A stretch of DNA of 64,000 nt from Nyssa sinensis (lineage: Eukaryota > Streptophyta > Magnoliopsida > Cornales > Nyssaceae), in NCBI GenBank assembly GCA_008638375.1, contig CM018043.1, positions 53,704,947-53,768,946 on the forward strand, given 5' to 3'. The notes below the pieces were generated by a model. It was not told the DNA's origin. It made no database searches and was given only the letters and a program-made list of their open reading frames with translations. The translations under genes were made by a program, and so were the position numbers. The first letter of the stretch is position 1; every line of letters starts with the position of its first letter. This document shows, piece after piece, positions 47,787 to 58,694 of this stretch.

Positions 47787-50700
47787 TTTAAAATGTTGTT
47801 ATTATCAGCCGACCACCAAAACATGGGTTTGAGACTATCCTTGTTATCCCGTCCTTGATATATATATGTATATGTGTGTGTCTATATATATATATATATA
47901 TTTGTTAAAAGTGTGCCTCAGTGGTGAAAGTAGCCATTTATGCGTATGCCTTCCCCTAGACACCCCCCAGAAAAACCCCTCCCTTCCTCTTTCTTTCTCT
48001 CACTGGCTTCCATGTTGGGATTAGTTACTAGTTCTAATTTGATGCAAATTTATAATTATTGGGGATTAGTTGGATCATGTTCATATTTACTAATATGATT
48101 TTGATTCACACCTGCTGAGGTTTGCATATTGCATATCAGTAAATTATATTATTACATCCAACTGCGGTTGGAGCAGCCTCACTCCGTTGCTGCCCTGTGG
48201 GAGGATTTGAATAAATTACTGTAGGCAATAGCCCAACTAACCTATATCATTTACTTCATATTGATAAATCTTTTAACAATCCTGCACATGTATCACCCAA
48301 GCGTGCTGAACTGCAGGAGTGTGACAGAATGCCCTTCTTCCCTAAAGTCCTGTTGTTTCCAAGCATTTGACTTTTGGCGTTGCTGCTTGGTTGTTTTCCC
48401 GCTTCGTTGTAGGCTAATTCTCAATACAAATTTTAGTAGGATGTCAATATTCTGTTAGCATGAGCGGTACTCCTGCCACTCTCAGGTGGGAATTGCAGTT
48501 GCAGGACCCAGTTGGAACATGTGCGGTGTCATACTTATTATTGCCCTGGGGGTGGGGGTGGGGCGACAAAAGAAATATGAATCGTCTGATTTTGGTCTTT
48601 TTGTCACTTTGCTTTTTATTTTATTTTCATGCAGAGTTTGCAGTTGGGGTGTGCTTGCACACATTCAACATGCTACCCTGGAACCTGTGATCATGTATAC
48701 CTGTTTGATAATGACTATGAAGATGCAAAGGATATATATGGCAAGCCAATGCGTGGCAGGTTCCCGTATGATGAGAAAGGTCGGATCATTCTAGAGGTAA
48801 CTTAATTTTTCATTCTGTCAATCAGAGCTAACATCATTTATAGTTTGATGATTTTGTTGTAGCTGCATTTTCTCGGGTGATAATATCTGAATAAAATTGT
48901 GGTCATAGCTTTGGGAAGTTTTAGTCTCTTCTTTCTTTTAGTTGCATGTGTCCAGAAAAAGCAGATGCTTATTGCATGTATGTGTTTTGTGAATGTTTTA
49001 TTGGTTGGACAAATGCTGTTTTCTTTGGCTTTGCTGTACCCTGGCATACATGCAATTTTTCATTTTTGGATTCCATCAAATGGAACAATGGTTAAAAGCA
49101 CCGACTCATGTGGAGCTTGTATTATTTTAATCTACGACCCTCTCTAGATTGCTTACTGTCCAAAGCATGTGATTGAATGATGAACCAACTGACCAAATTG
49201 TTGGTCAAGAAGATTAATAGGTGATAATCATCCATATCTTCGATTAGAAGTTTCTGCTGCGTGACAGGCAGATAGTTCTGTTGATGCTGTTGTTTGTTTA
49301 CCGAGCTTCTAACTTCTTTCATGGGTGATGACTGTATCCCACACTTGATTGCTATAAAATATGCAGGAGGGTTACCTAGTCTATGAGTGCAATCACACAT
49401 GCAGTTGCAGTAGATCATGTCAGAATAGAGTGTTGCAGAATGGGGTGCAAGTTAAATTGGAAGTCTTCAAAACCGAGGAAAAGGTAACATTCTTCATCTA
49501 TTTATGGTTCTCAAGAGTCTTAGATTAACTACTTGCCATGCTGATTCACAGGGTTGGGCAGTCAGGGCAGGTGAAACAATCCAACGTGGTGCATTTGTGT
49601 GTGAATTTATTGGGGAGGTTATAAATGAGCAGGAAGCAAACAAGAGGCATGATAGGTTTGACATTTTTTCCATTATACAGGGTTTCATGTTCATTTTATG
49701 TCGGCTTTTATTTTATTTTACTGACTGTTTTGGCATTTCAGGTATGACAGAGAAGGTTGCAGATATTTCTATGACGTTGATGCTCAAAATAACGATATCA
49801 GCAGATTGATTGAAGGGCAGGTTCCTTATGTAATCGATGCGACAAATTATGGAAATGTTTCACGGTATATTAACCACAGGTGAGGAAAAAGTTTTTAAGT
49901 AATATTTGTTTAATATGCTCTGGTTCAGAAAGTGCTTTATTGTAGCTTGGCCACCTATGTGCCACTTGGACCAATCATATGGGTCCACCTCCCACCCAGA
50001 AGTCAGAAATCAGAATAGATTGAGGCACCATGTGGTTAAGCCTTTTTTATGTACTTTTGAGAAGGTAGAAAAACAATATATTTAAAAACAATTTCATTAG
50101 AATGTTATCACCAACAACATCCTCCTGTGACTGTGGTACCATTTAAATCATTGGAATCACAAGAAAACAACCATGCAGTTTGCTTGGATAATATGATTCA
50201 TCTTCACGTTTGCAAGTATTTTGTAGAAATTGAATTCTCCTGCACTCTTTTTTGGCACTGAAAATGTCTTAATATGCATGCTTGGGCATAACGAGGTCAA
50301 TACATGTACCTCATATGCTTCTTTAATTTATAGCCTGCAGATTTTGTAGTCATTACAAAGTGTTTTCTGAGGTTTTTGCTATATGTTAAAATGCCTGATA
50401 GTTTATTATTAGGTGAAAGATATGAACTTAGAAAAGGAAATGTAGTGATAAGGATTCATGCTGGGTGGGTATAATTCTCTGTTGAGTTGAGATGCAGTAT
50501 ATTTTCTTGTTTTCCACTGCTTTGGGTATAATGAATACCTGTTGATTTGCTTTTTATTATCTGTTGATGTTGGTAGCTGCTTGCCAAATCTTGTGAATCA
50601 CCAAGTTCTTGTGGAAAGCATGGATTGTCAGCTTGCACATATTGGTCTCTATGCAAGTCGAGATGTAAGCACTCTTCACTCTCCACTTATCCGTAAATTA

Positions 50701-51135
50701 TTAGTTGTCAATATGCTATAGTAGTAGGATGATAGTGGTGCGATTATGTGTTCTAATATAATTTTCCAAGATGAATAGTTGTGATTGCTTTTGGTAAGAT
50801 TTTATGTGGTATTTGTGTCCATGTCCATGTCCATGTCCCTGCTTCTTAGTGTAGTATGGATCCTTATCAGTTCTGATTTTACCTTTTCTGCCATTTTATT
50901 GTTCTGATAGTGACACTTCAATGTGTGTAAGACGTTGAATTTCTTGTCTCTGTTAGACATTGAATCTCATCCTTTTTGTTTGCTTCTAATGTACACAGCC
51001 ATTTCTTTCATTAATTTTTATGAGCAGATAGCTATGGGTGAAGAACTGACATATGACTATCGGTACAAGCTACTGCCCGGAGAAGGATGCCCATGTCACT
51101 GTGGAGCTTCCAATTGCAGGGGTCGCCTTTACTAA
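34119..51135 (+). CDS. SUVR5: SUVR5, SET-domain histone-lysine N-methyltransferase, 1515 aa, 11 coding exons
   Basis: Coding exons: 34119-34604, 35009-35311, 35416-35526, 40236-40346, 44779-47598, 48635-48796, 49367-49483, 49552-49655, 49742-49879, 50577-50664, 51028-51135; 4548 nt, all GT-AG and in frame. Visible parts: N-terminal acidic region starting MEVLSCSG; a conserved block (about 163-374, [29 protein letters not shown]); three Cys3His clusters (about residues 518, 566, 672); four C2H2 zinc fingers (starting about 830, 864, 898, 968); pre-SET cysteines (1283-1349); SET with [18 protein letters not shown] and EELTYDY; post-[13 protein letters not shown]. All catalytic motifs are intact. 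Arabidopsis SUVR5 binds DNA through its zinc fingers and promotes H3K9me2 and repression in the nucleus, independent of DNA methylation. The ATG at 34119 matches the family start and has an in-frame stop just upstream (34107) unless the 34110 acceptor is used. Confidence 0.95.
36290..36480 (+). mobile_element. RTE-type LINE 3' fragment in SUVR5 intron
   Basis: ggtcccaagctcggaaagga...gttgctttaggtagccgacagctagc, then 'tagttgggataaggcttaattaagttgagct'. These phrases recur widely in plant genomes as the 3' end of RTE-like LINEs (recognised from memory, not searched). No ORF remains. Confidence 0.45.
38216..38887 (-). mobile_element. Au-like SINE in SUVR5 intron, split by a MITE, with 18-bp target-site duplication
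   Basis: On the minus strand the right part reads gggcgggccttggcacaac...ggagctcatgggttcaagtc...aaacaacatctccgc (about 38850-38760), the A/B-box body of Au-type SINEs. It continues to gcagtggtgtgagcctcat. The 3' part (tacattgggctagtcc, 38239-38216) lies beyond the MITE. The whole is flanked by tgattactaatataatat at 38198-38215 and 38888-38905, perfect 18-mers. About 30 bp at the 5' side (38856-38887) is not explained by the SINE body. Confidence 0.75.
38240..38730. mobile_element. GC-rich hAT-type MITE nested inside the SINE
   Basis: Starts tagggatggcaatttgc and ends gttgccattccta (imperfect inverted repeats). Flanking 8-mers acaaggct (38232-38239) and atgaggct (38731-38738) match at 6 of 8. 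The interior has G/C-rich arms (ggggcgggt; ccccgccccgtt) around an AT-rich core. No coding capacity. Same family as 52613-53333. Confidence 0.8.
39406..39672 (-). mobile_element. 5'-truncated LINE 3' end with perfect 18-bp target-site duplication
   Basis: Flanked by ttgaattttttacaatta at 39388-39405 and 39673-39690. The insert on the minus strand ends ...cctcgtgttaatacaattaccttattaccgttcaaaaaa, an L1-type 3' terminus with a short A tail next to the duplication. About 267 bp, no coding part. Lies in the SUVR5 intron between coding exons 3 and 4. Confidence 0.8.
40446..42150 (-). pseudogene. degenerate L1-type LINE (reverse transcriptase and zf-RVT remnants)
   Basis: Read on the minus strand from 42146: a reverse-transcriptase piece (41853-42146) with [13 protein letters not shown], the catalytic ADD box, then [13 protein letters not shown] and YLGLPLG, typical of plant L1 polyproteins. 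After frame breaks, 40878-41246 carries the C-terminal zinc-binding zf-RVT region ([24 protein letters not shown]). The 3' end near 40446 is T-rich on the plus strand (A tail), with ggtgcacccc-type 3'UTR. It is 5'-truncated, frameshifted and immobile. Sits antisense in the SUVR5 intron between coding exons 4 and 5. No clear target-site duplication found. Confidence 0.85.
42205..42380 (-). repeat. T-tailed SINE-like fragment
   Basis: A T15 run followed by 'gataacctaggaacctacc' ends near gcagaatcgaaag. The minus strand shows a B-box-like gggtgcaaatcccc. The start resembles 12130-12165 (tttttgataatctaggta). Family not established. Confidence 0.3.
47680..47880. repeat. 107-bp tandem duplication with (TA)n in SUVR5 intron
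   Basis: ccaccaaaacatgggtttga and its surroundings occur at 47705 and 47812, each followed by ccttgatatata. The (TA)n at 47751-47782 is longer in the first copy. Lies just after coding exon 5. Confidence 0.85.
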
Positions 51136-51750
51136 ATATGTGATTAGCTTTGTGCTCTCGTGATCTCTCAGCATTTGGAGGTTGCTGCATAAATGTTAAC
51201 TATAGAGTTTTGAAGATTTTGAGATGGGAGATTTTTGAACTTTGTACATGCCGCCTCATTCCCATCAACAGCTGTTCACATCTCATGCACTAGCCTAAGC
51301 AAGACCCTTGCACCAAACTGGATATGGAGCTGTAGAGTTTCATGGGTTGCACCGCAGGTCTTTAAACTCCGGACCATTTGACTGCATTGAAGCGTATGGC
51401 TTTTCTCTTCCATAGATTGTACCTACGCTCTTTAACTTAGAAACCTGACTTCAAGGAAACAGGGATTGAACCTAATGTTGTTTTCTGTCTGGTTGATTTT
51501 TCAATTGTTGGAAGTTGAAGATAGATTTTAACAAATCTTATATGGGCTTTTGGGGCATGAAGTTCCTTGGTAGTGTCATGATGGAAGAGTCAAATGACCA
51601 ATGTTCAGAATAATCTTATTTTGAAATGCCAGAAGCTTTGCCCATTATTTCTGTCACTATGATAATAGCTATCATTATAGTCCTTGATGCTTCATCATTT
51701 TTGCAATACTACTGTTATTCAAATGTGAATATTTGTAAATAGGCGGGCCT
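51136..51750 (+). other. SUVR5 3'UTR and downstream flank
   Basis: No new ORF. The 3' end of the transcript cannot be fixed by eye. Confidence 0.5.
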
Positions 51751-51764
51751 TGATGTAACTGTAA

Positions 51765-51895
51765 TTTTGCTCTATTGTGACCGGGTCATGAGTTCAAGTC
51801 ATGGAAACAGACTTTGTTTACGGGGTAAGCATGCGTATATTTAATCCTCTCTAGATCTCGCAGTGACAGGAGTCTGATATACTAGACTAGCTCTT
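51765..51895 (+). mobile_element. Au-like SINE fragment
   Basis: gaccgggtcatgagttcaagtcatggaaacag (B-box-like gttcaagtc), then cggggtaagcatgcg and cctctctagatctcgcagtg, follows the body of Au-type SINEs. The A-box half is weak, and ends and duplication are unclear. Confidence 0.5.
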
Positions 51896-52612
51896 TAAAT
51901 GAGCTGATGCAATGGTAAATCCAGCTTGGTTTTATTATCATTGTACTTATGGCCACCTTATAACATCTAATGCAATTATAATTGGCTATATACGAAACTG
52001 GCTATGGTATTAAGATTGGAGTTGCAGTTCACTTCTGAAATAAATAGCTCGTTAATAGATTGGAGCTAACTATACGATTCTGGATTTGATATTTTGGTGC
52101 CAAATAGTTGTGGTTGTGAAAGTGAAACTGCAAAAATATTCCCAAAATGGCTCGTTTGTACAGTCTTCACAGTACTTTCATTGTGCAGATTAATATAGGA
52201 ATTTTTGACCTCACTGGCCTTTTTTTTTTAAGTTAATAATTAATTTTTGTGATCCATGAATTTTTAAGCTTATTGTTTTAGACTCGTGCCCATTTGAAGA
52301 GACATCTTTAAACCAATTTTTTTGTTTAGGTAGCTTTTTGAAAAGATTATTATTATTATTATTTGACCTAAAATATAGTCTTATTCAGTATCCAATCGTT
52401 CAACACCTAAAATTTATCTAACAAAAAGACATCCGAAGCAGCAAGTTATATCCTGCCTAGTTCCAAGAGTGCAGTTTTGCGCGCATGTCCTCAGAGAGGG
52501 CAATAGGAGTGCTGATTACATGGCTAATCTAGGGCACCAACAACAACACAACTTGGTGGTGATGGAGAACAGCTCTGATGGGGTTTTAAGTCACTTAAAA
52601 GGTTGACCTGAT

Positions 52613-53333
52613 TAGGGATGGCAATTTGACCCGTCCCGTCAGGTCCTGCCCCGCCTCTAATGCAACGGGTTCGGGGTGATAATAAACGGGGTAGGGTCGG
52701 GTTTGGGGATAAGAGTGAAAAACTCCAGCAAGGTCAGGGCGAGGTTGGGGGAGGGGCCACTCCGCCCCGAACCCACCCCGTTTATACTTAAAACTACTCT
52801 TATATCCTTATTAGTTTATTGTTTTGTTTAGTTAAGAGGATATTTTTTTGGATTTGTAGTAATTTTATGATGTGGTAACTTGGGAAGTTAGTACTTAAGA
52901 TTTGAATTGTTTCATGCTTGTGGATTTATAGTATTGTTTTATTTATTTGCGAGATATAATTTTAGTAGTGAATTTTTCTTTATTAATTCATTTGATTGAG
53001 CTATGATTTTAGTGGTGGGTTTTTTAATATTAATTCATTTGATTGAGTTAGGCATTTGGGTAATATTGAAATTTCATCAATATTAAAAATTGGTTATTAA
53101 AATTTGTAATTTCAACACTTTTAAATTAGACTTAAAAAGCTGTTTGATAATAGTTTTTCGGGGAACAGGACGGGGCATAGCCTCGATGGGGACGGGGTCA
53201 ATAAACGGGGTCGAGGTTGGGATGAACTATTAGGCGGGGCAGGAAGGGGTCGGGGGTGAGAATTTTAAACGGGGTCAGGGTTGGGGTTGGGGAAGGGGGG
53301 CCTCACCCCAAACACGCCCTGTTGCTATTCCTA
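52613..53333. mobile_element. GC-rich hAT-type MITE, second copy
   Basis: Starts tagggatggcaatttgac and ends gttgctattccta. Flanks are gacctgat (52605-52612) and gaccttgat (53334-53342), an 8-bp duplication with one indel. Both ends are rich in cggggt/ccccg repeats around an AT-rich middle. 721 bp, longer than the copy at 38240-38730. No transposase frame. Confidence 0.75.
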
Positions 53334-53342
53334 GACCTTGAT

Positions 53343-54611
53343 GTCGGTAGCCTTTGGTGTGTGTGTGTGTGTTTTCTGTTTGCTTCGTACCAAAAAAAAA
53401 CATGCGCAAGAATCAGCTAAGAGAGAAGAAAAAACATGTGTGCACAAACACAGTCCAACAAAGGGATAATTCGGAGAAAAAAAATTAGTGCGATGGTTGT
53501 TCATATTTTAAATTTATATGAGACTCACAAGCTCCTCAAATTTGAGCAAACATAGTAGTTTTTTCTTCTTCTTCTTGATGGGGCCCTCAAAGATTGGGGA
53601 ATTTGGTTTTTTTTTTTTAATTACTATTTTGCTATATTTTAAAAATGGGACTTTAACCTCTCCATAATTAAATATATATATATATATATATTTTTATAGA
53701 GTCCTCAAAATCCTAATACTTAGATTTTAGATATAATTTTTAAATCCATCACTAAATATTAATTTATATAAAGAAAAGAAAGAAATGGAGAGTTTGATCG
53801 GTGGGTCATCAAATTGAAGAGATGAGAGAAGGCATTAGTAAGGAGCACATGCTGAAGATTAGGCATTTTCTATTGCGAATTGCTGATCTATTGCTTCCTG
53901 ATACACTCAACACTACCCTCCCATTTAAATCTAGATACCAAAAAAGAAAAAAAGGATTAGACAATGTCCTTTGACTTTGTGTTTTGAATCATAGCTGGTG
54001 CAGTGGATTGGTGGTGACCATTCACTTTCTGGTAGATTAGTCAATGATCTTTAGCTTTTCATCCTTAGCGGTTAGAGCATCCAAAGTAAATGCAGTTTGG
54101 GAAAATTGCTTGTATATTATTAGTTCAATTATACAAGAGGGAGAATGAAAATGCACAGAGCGAAGAAGTATCTTTGATGATGTGCTTGCTGTCTGATCAA
54201 TTCTTGATCACCCTATAAGGCACTGCACAGGACAACTAATTACAAAGTTGAGTATCCTGGTAGAATCAAATGTTGGATAACCAGAACACATTCATGAAAT
54301 TTGAATTTTACACTAACAATTGGTGATTGGTGGTCCTTGATGAATAAAATGGCATTGGGAAGATGAAAGTATACAATACCAATTTCAGATGAGATGAAAA
54401 ATTAGTACTTGAAAAGCTTTTGGTCATCCCTGCCTTGGACTAGTAGTTGAAATTATGACCAATATTGCAATTTAAGTATTGTAATGAGGGGAGGGGGGAG
54501 AGTGAAAGGGATGTCAATGGAGTGCAAGAAGACATTATGATTTAAAGCTACACATCCAACACCAAAAAGCAAGTTTATGTTAATCAAGTCTTCACATAAA
54601 AGTTACTAAGG
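53343..54611. other. intergenic, nothing recognised
   Basis: Includes (GT)n near 53357-53372 and (TA)n near 53671-53689. No plausible gene. Confidence 0.5.
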
Positions 54612-55101
54612 GTAATTAGTGGGTTTTACCTCTAGTTTGACTCTTGGGTTGAGAATGTCTGGTGTCAAAAATTCGCTAATTGAAAGTGAACCATCAACGG
54701 TTAAGTAAAAAAATTTTGACACACATATTGAATAATGATAAAATTATTCTATTATAATCTAAAAGTTACATATTTGAGTCGTAAAAATAATTTTCTCATT
54801 TGCAAAAGTAAATTTATGTATATTTAACTTTATTCAAATTTCATAGTTACGAAAGTGTAATTAGTGGGTTTTACCTCTATTTTTGACTCTTGGTTTGAGC
54901 ATGTCCGGTGTCAAAAATTCGCTCATTGAAATTGAATCATCAACGGTTAAGTAAAAAAAAATTTGACACTCATAAATATTAAGTAATGATAAAATTATTT
55001 TATTATGATCTAAAAGTTACATATTCGAGTGGAAAAAATAATTTTCTTGTTTGTAAAGATAAATTTATGTATATTTAACTTTATTCAAATTTCAAAACTT
55101 A
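54612..55101. repeat. 245-bp tandem duplication
   Basis: gtaattagtgggttttacct begins at 54612 and 54857. Both units contain ggtgtcaaaaattcgct, atcaacggttaagtaaaaaa and tatgtatatttaactttatt. A third partial echo of the last phrase follows at about 55098-55125. Copies are roughly 90 percent alike by eye. Confidence 0.8.
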
Positions 55102-55125
55102 TGTATATTTAACTTTATTCAAATA

Positions 55126-56275
55126 TCACAATTATAAAAGCTTCAGACAGTATTAATGACAACATTTTTTTAATAATTTGAAGTGACACGTGCAAGAGGG
55201 AGTTGTCATTTCCTACAACCTAGCCACATGATGGAAAAGGAGATGCCATGGTCATGGTGGGCCAGTAATACAGCAAGGGCATCATATTGGATGTGGTCCA
55301 TTTCTTTTTGGTACCAGTGAATATTGATGAATGATGATGAAGATGTGATCCCTCTTTTTTACATTCAATCATAATTTTGCTAGCTCCATTATTGCACCTG
55401 CTACAGCAAGCCATCATGCACAAAGGAAAGCTAAGTCAAAAGAAATCCACACTACTTTTGAATATTTGGTCTATATTACTACTCTCAATTAAAATTTCTG
55501 CCATTTCATTCTAATTTTTTTTAAACATAAATTCATAATCTTTTATTTTTTTTGAATGTTTTCCTACAGCAATAGACATTGAAAGACTTTCCCACCCAAC
55601 CCTTTCCGGTCCCTTCCTTCATAAAAAAAAAATAATTAAAAGAGGGAAACTAATACTCTCTCTCCATCTCGGAAAAGAAGTTTAGGAAAATTTCAGTGAT
55701 GATACAAATCAAATTCTGACATGTAAGATATATTTTAAATTAGAATATCATCAAGATATTATTCATGTCTCGTGTTTAAAATTGATTTGCATTACCACCG
55801 AATTTTTTCATACTACCTAACAACTGAATTTTTTTCCCCCTCCTTCCCTCCCTTTGCTTTATATCAAAATGGAGCCCATGAGAATTTTGAATTAGAACTT
55901 TTGGTTGAAAGCAAGAATTGGTAGAGGACCACAAAGGAGTGTTGTAAATCATTGATTTGTTTTAGGGAAGACAATTGTCCAATTTGTAAAGATGTCTTTG
56001 TTGATGGTAAATAGTTAATGTACAAGAGGAGGATATCCCATTGTAGAGGCCATTGTTGCCTTTGTAACCAACCCCTCTAAAAAAAAAAAGAGATTCCACA
56101 ACTTTAAGAGCCAATAACTTCAAATGGCTTAGGAATTTTAAGGGCTTATATGTAACTCTTTCTTTTGGCAATCTTTATAATTGCCAATCACTTAATAGAA
56201 GATTACTCAGAGAACATGAGCCTTTCCATAAACATTACGAGGTGTATATTGAGAAAATTAAATTAGAAAGTAATT
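55126..56275. other. intergenic, nothing recognised
   Basis: Short minus-strand frames (55220-55423, 55962-56171) lack any recognisable domain or splice context. Confidence 0.5.
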
Positions 56276-56285
56276 GAATGAGATG

Positions 56286-56437
56286 GTTGTTGAGCTCAGG
56301 TGGTGGACGTGTTAGTTTAAAGATCGTAAACTGGAAATTGAAAGTCCCGAATTCAATTTATCATGCGGGTACCTCATAAGTAAGGAGTAGATTAGTCTGG
56401 ATATCACTTTCTTTAAAAAAAAAAAAAGAGTAAAAAA
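56286..56437 (+). mobile_element. SINE with 10-bp target-site duplication
   Basis: Body begins gttgttgagctcaggtggtg (A-box-like) and contains aagtcccgaattcaattt (B-box-like), ending in an A-rich tail (about 56414-56427). Flanked by gaatgagatg at 56276-56285 and 56438-56447, perfect. Length about 150 bp. Confidence 0.7.
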
Positions 56438-56447
56438 GAATGAGATG

Positions 56448-57900
56448 ACTACTATCATAGTAATCTTGATACTAATTTCAAACTTGTAGTCGAGGTGAAA
56501 CTAAATTGTTGCATTCGTTGAAAGAATCCTTTTCTAACTACTCTAAATAGCATGCAGAACTCTTAAAGCATCGTGGCTCAAATTCGGCATACAAAATCTT
56601 TATTTTATTTTTTTGTCAACAGAAAGAAAGGGAGAGTGCAAGAAATAAAAGATTTTAAATCCACTAAATTCATCTAAAAAAAGCCTAACTTTTGAAGGGA
56701 GAGTAGAACCTTAAATGCAACCAACCCACTAATCTTTTACCCGATGTGTTCATTTACTAATGTGTTTATATAACCTTTGAAATTAATAAAAAAATTGATT
56801 ATTTCGTTCAAAATTTGAAAGAATTATAATAATTTACGATAGTAGATAGATAAATTGAAGATTTTTTTTTTAAAATATACTTAACAATACTTTTTTTTTT
56901 TATTTTATAAAATAGTAATATTTCAATACTAAAGATATTTCATTAACTGAAACATGAAAATTTAAAAAATGAAAAATGAATATTGTTTCATGAATTAATA
57001 CCTTAAAGAATAGACTCCATTAAATTGTCACTCTAAGGTTTAAACTGTCAATTTCAATTTGCCTTAACTTTATCTCAATGGATACCTCATTTTAAAGCTA
57101 ATGCCATTTTTGTCATTTTGTCCATCCTGCAAACTTGATCGCCACTTTTTATATGTAGTAATGCTATTTTTATTAAATTAAAAAAAAGTATCAAAAGTTA
57201 TTTTTCAGGCACGATTATGTTATAATATAGACTTGAAAACAATAATATTAGCTTAGTTGAGATGAAATTATTTTAGGTAAATTGAGTTTGTTGACTCGAT
57301 TAGTTATTATTTTTTTTTTTATCTTCTTAAAAATAAAGAATATGTACATATGTAGCTTAATTGACCTAATTTATTTTTTCTTGCACCGAAAAACTTATGA
57401 TTGTATTCAAAAAAACTAGATGAATGAATTTAGAAAAGTAACAAAAACTTTACTATTCGAAAGTATGATTGAACGGTAAAGACATTGAAAATAAAATTTA
57501 GAGCCTCAAGTTCAAATCACTTTTGCACTTATCATTAATTTATAAAATTTAAAAATTGAGTTTGACTCTCACAAATATAATTTAGGATACACTCCTACCT
57601 ATTCAAAAGAAAAAAGAAAAAAAAAAAGACAAGCAACAAAAAAATTAAAAAAAAAACAAAAAAAGCAGGAACAAAAAGTGAAAGACAGGCCCAAGGCGTG
57701 CTTCTTTGAGAGACCAGAGGGAGAATATTTCCAGAGGCAAAGACATGTCATTTTCTGATCGACACACGTTAAAAACAAAAGCTACCTTAAACACAATAAA
57801 TAAGGTTACAAACACAACCCACAAACAAAAATAAACTTTACTCTTTTTTATTTTTATTATTTTTTTCAACTTTTGGGTCATATGGTTCTTTTTATTTGTT
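56448..57900. other. AT-rich intergenic DNA upstream of the BTB gene
   Basis: Homopolymer-rich, no gene recognised. The minus frame at 57645-57881 comes from A/T runs. Confidence 0.5.
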
Positions 57901-57910
57901 TAGGAAGTTA

Positions 57911-57917
57911 TATATAA
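57911..57917 (+). promoter_or_regulatory. candidate TATA box of the BTB/POZ gene
   Basis: tatataa, about 780 bp before the ATG. The 5'UTR probably has an intron: a donor-like ttgttg|gtgagt lies at 58082/58083. No acceptor could be chosen with confidence. Confidence 0.4.
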
Positions 57918-58694
57918 TACACATATATAGACACTCATTGTTGCACTCTGTAAATTCTCTGATCGCTGGTTCCCTTAATGCTTAACATTGGAGCTCCATT
58001 CAATCATTTTCAATGCTCGTGGACTCATAAAAAGAGATAAGAGATTGGGATTTCAGAGTGCTCTCAGATTACCCAGTTGTTGGTGAGTCTTTGTTGTTTT
58101 TGGGCGTTCTGCAAATTCTCTTGGTCGGGTGTTTAAACTTTAAAAGACACCCATTTCATCCTTGTTTGTGATTTGTGGAGGTATATATAGTTAATGGGTT
58201 TTGTCTAGGACTAGATTTGTTGTTTGATATTGAGGAAGCAAGGAAGCTATAGTTTGAATAATTTTGTGTGTTTTCTGTTACAAATTTTCCTTTCTGGGGG
58301 ATGTATTAAATAAATTTCATATTTTCTCTCTTTAAAGTTGTGTTTTCTTATCTTTCTGCAAACCAAAGAAACATTTTTTTATAGCTATTTTAGAGCAATA
58401 TCGATTTTAGGGTTTCAAATTTCATGCAATCCTGTAATTAGTCTAATTTCTGTTGTGAAAAATATTTTTCAATTCTGTGAAAAACTAAGAATATACTGGA
58501 GATGTGGAAGGCTTTTGTTTTCAAGCATTAGACATTGATTTTCTCAAAATTTGTTTTTTCTGCCACTTTTAAGATAAGTGAATTTGTTGTTACCGGGAAA
58601 ATTTAAGTATTTGAAATCAATTGGAGGTCCACATCCTTGTTTTCATTGTAAATGCCACAACTTGACTAAATTGTGCTGTTTATACTTGTTGAAA

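Noticed and set aside
48460..48794. Frames overlapping SUVR5 coding exon 6
   Set aside because: The real exon is 48635-48796 in the frame giving [13 protein letters not shown]; the longer frames run into intron sequence.
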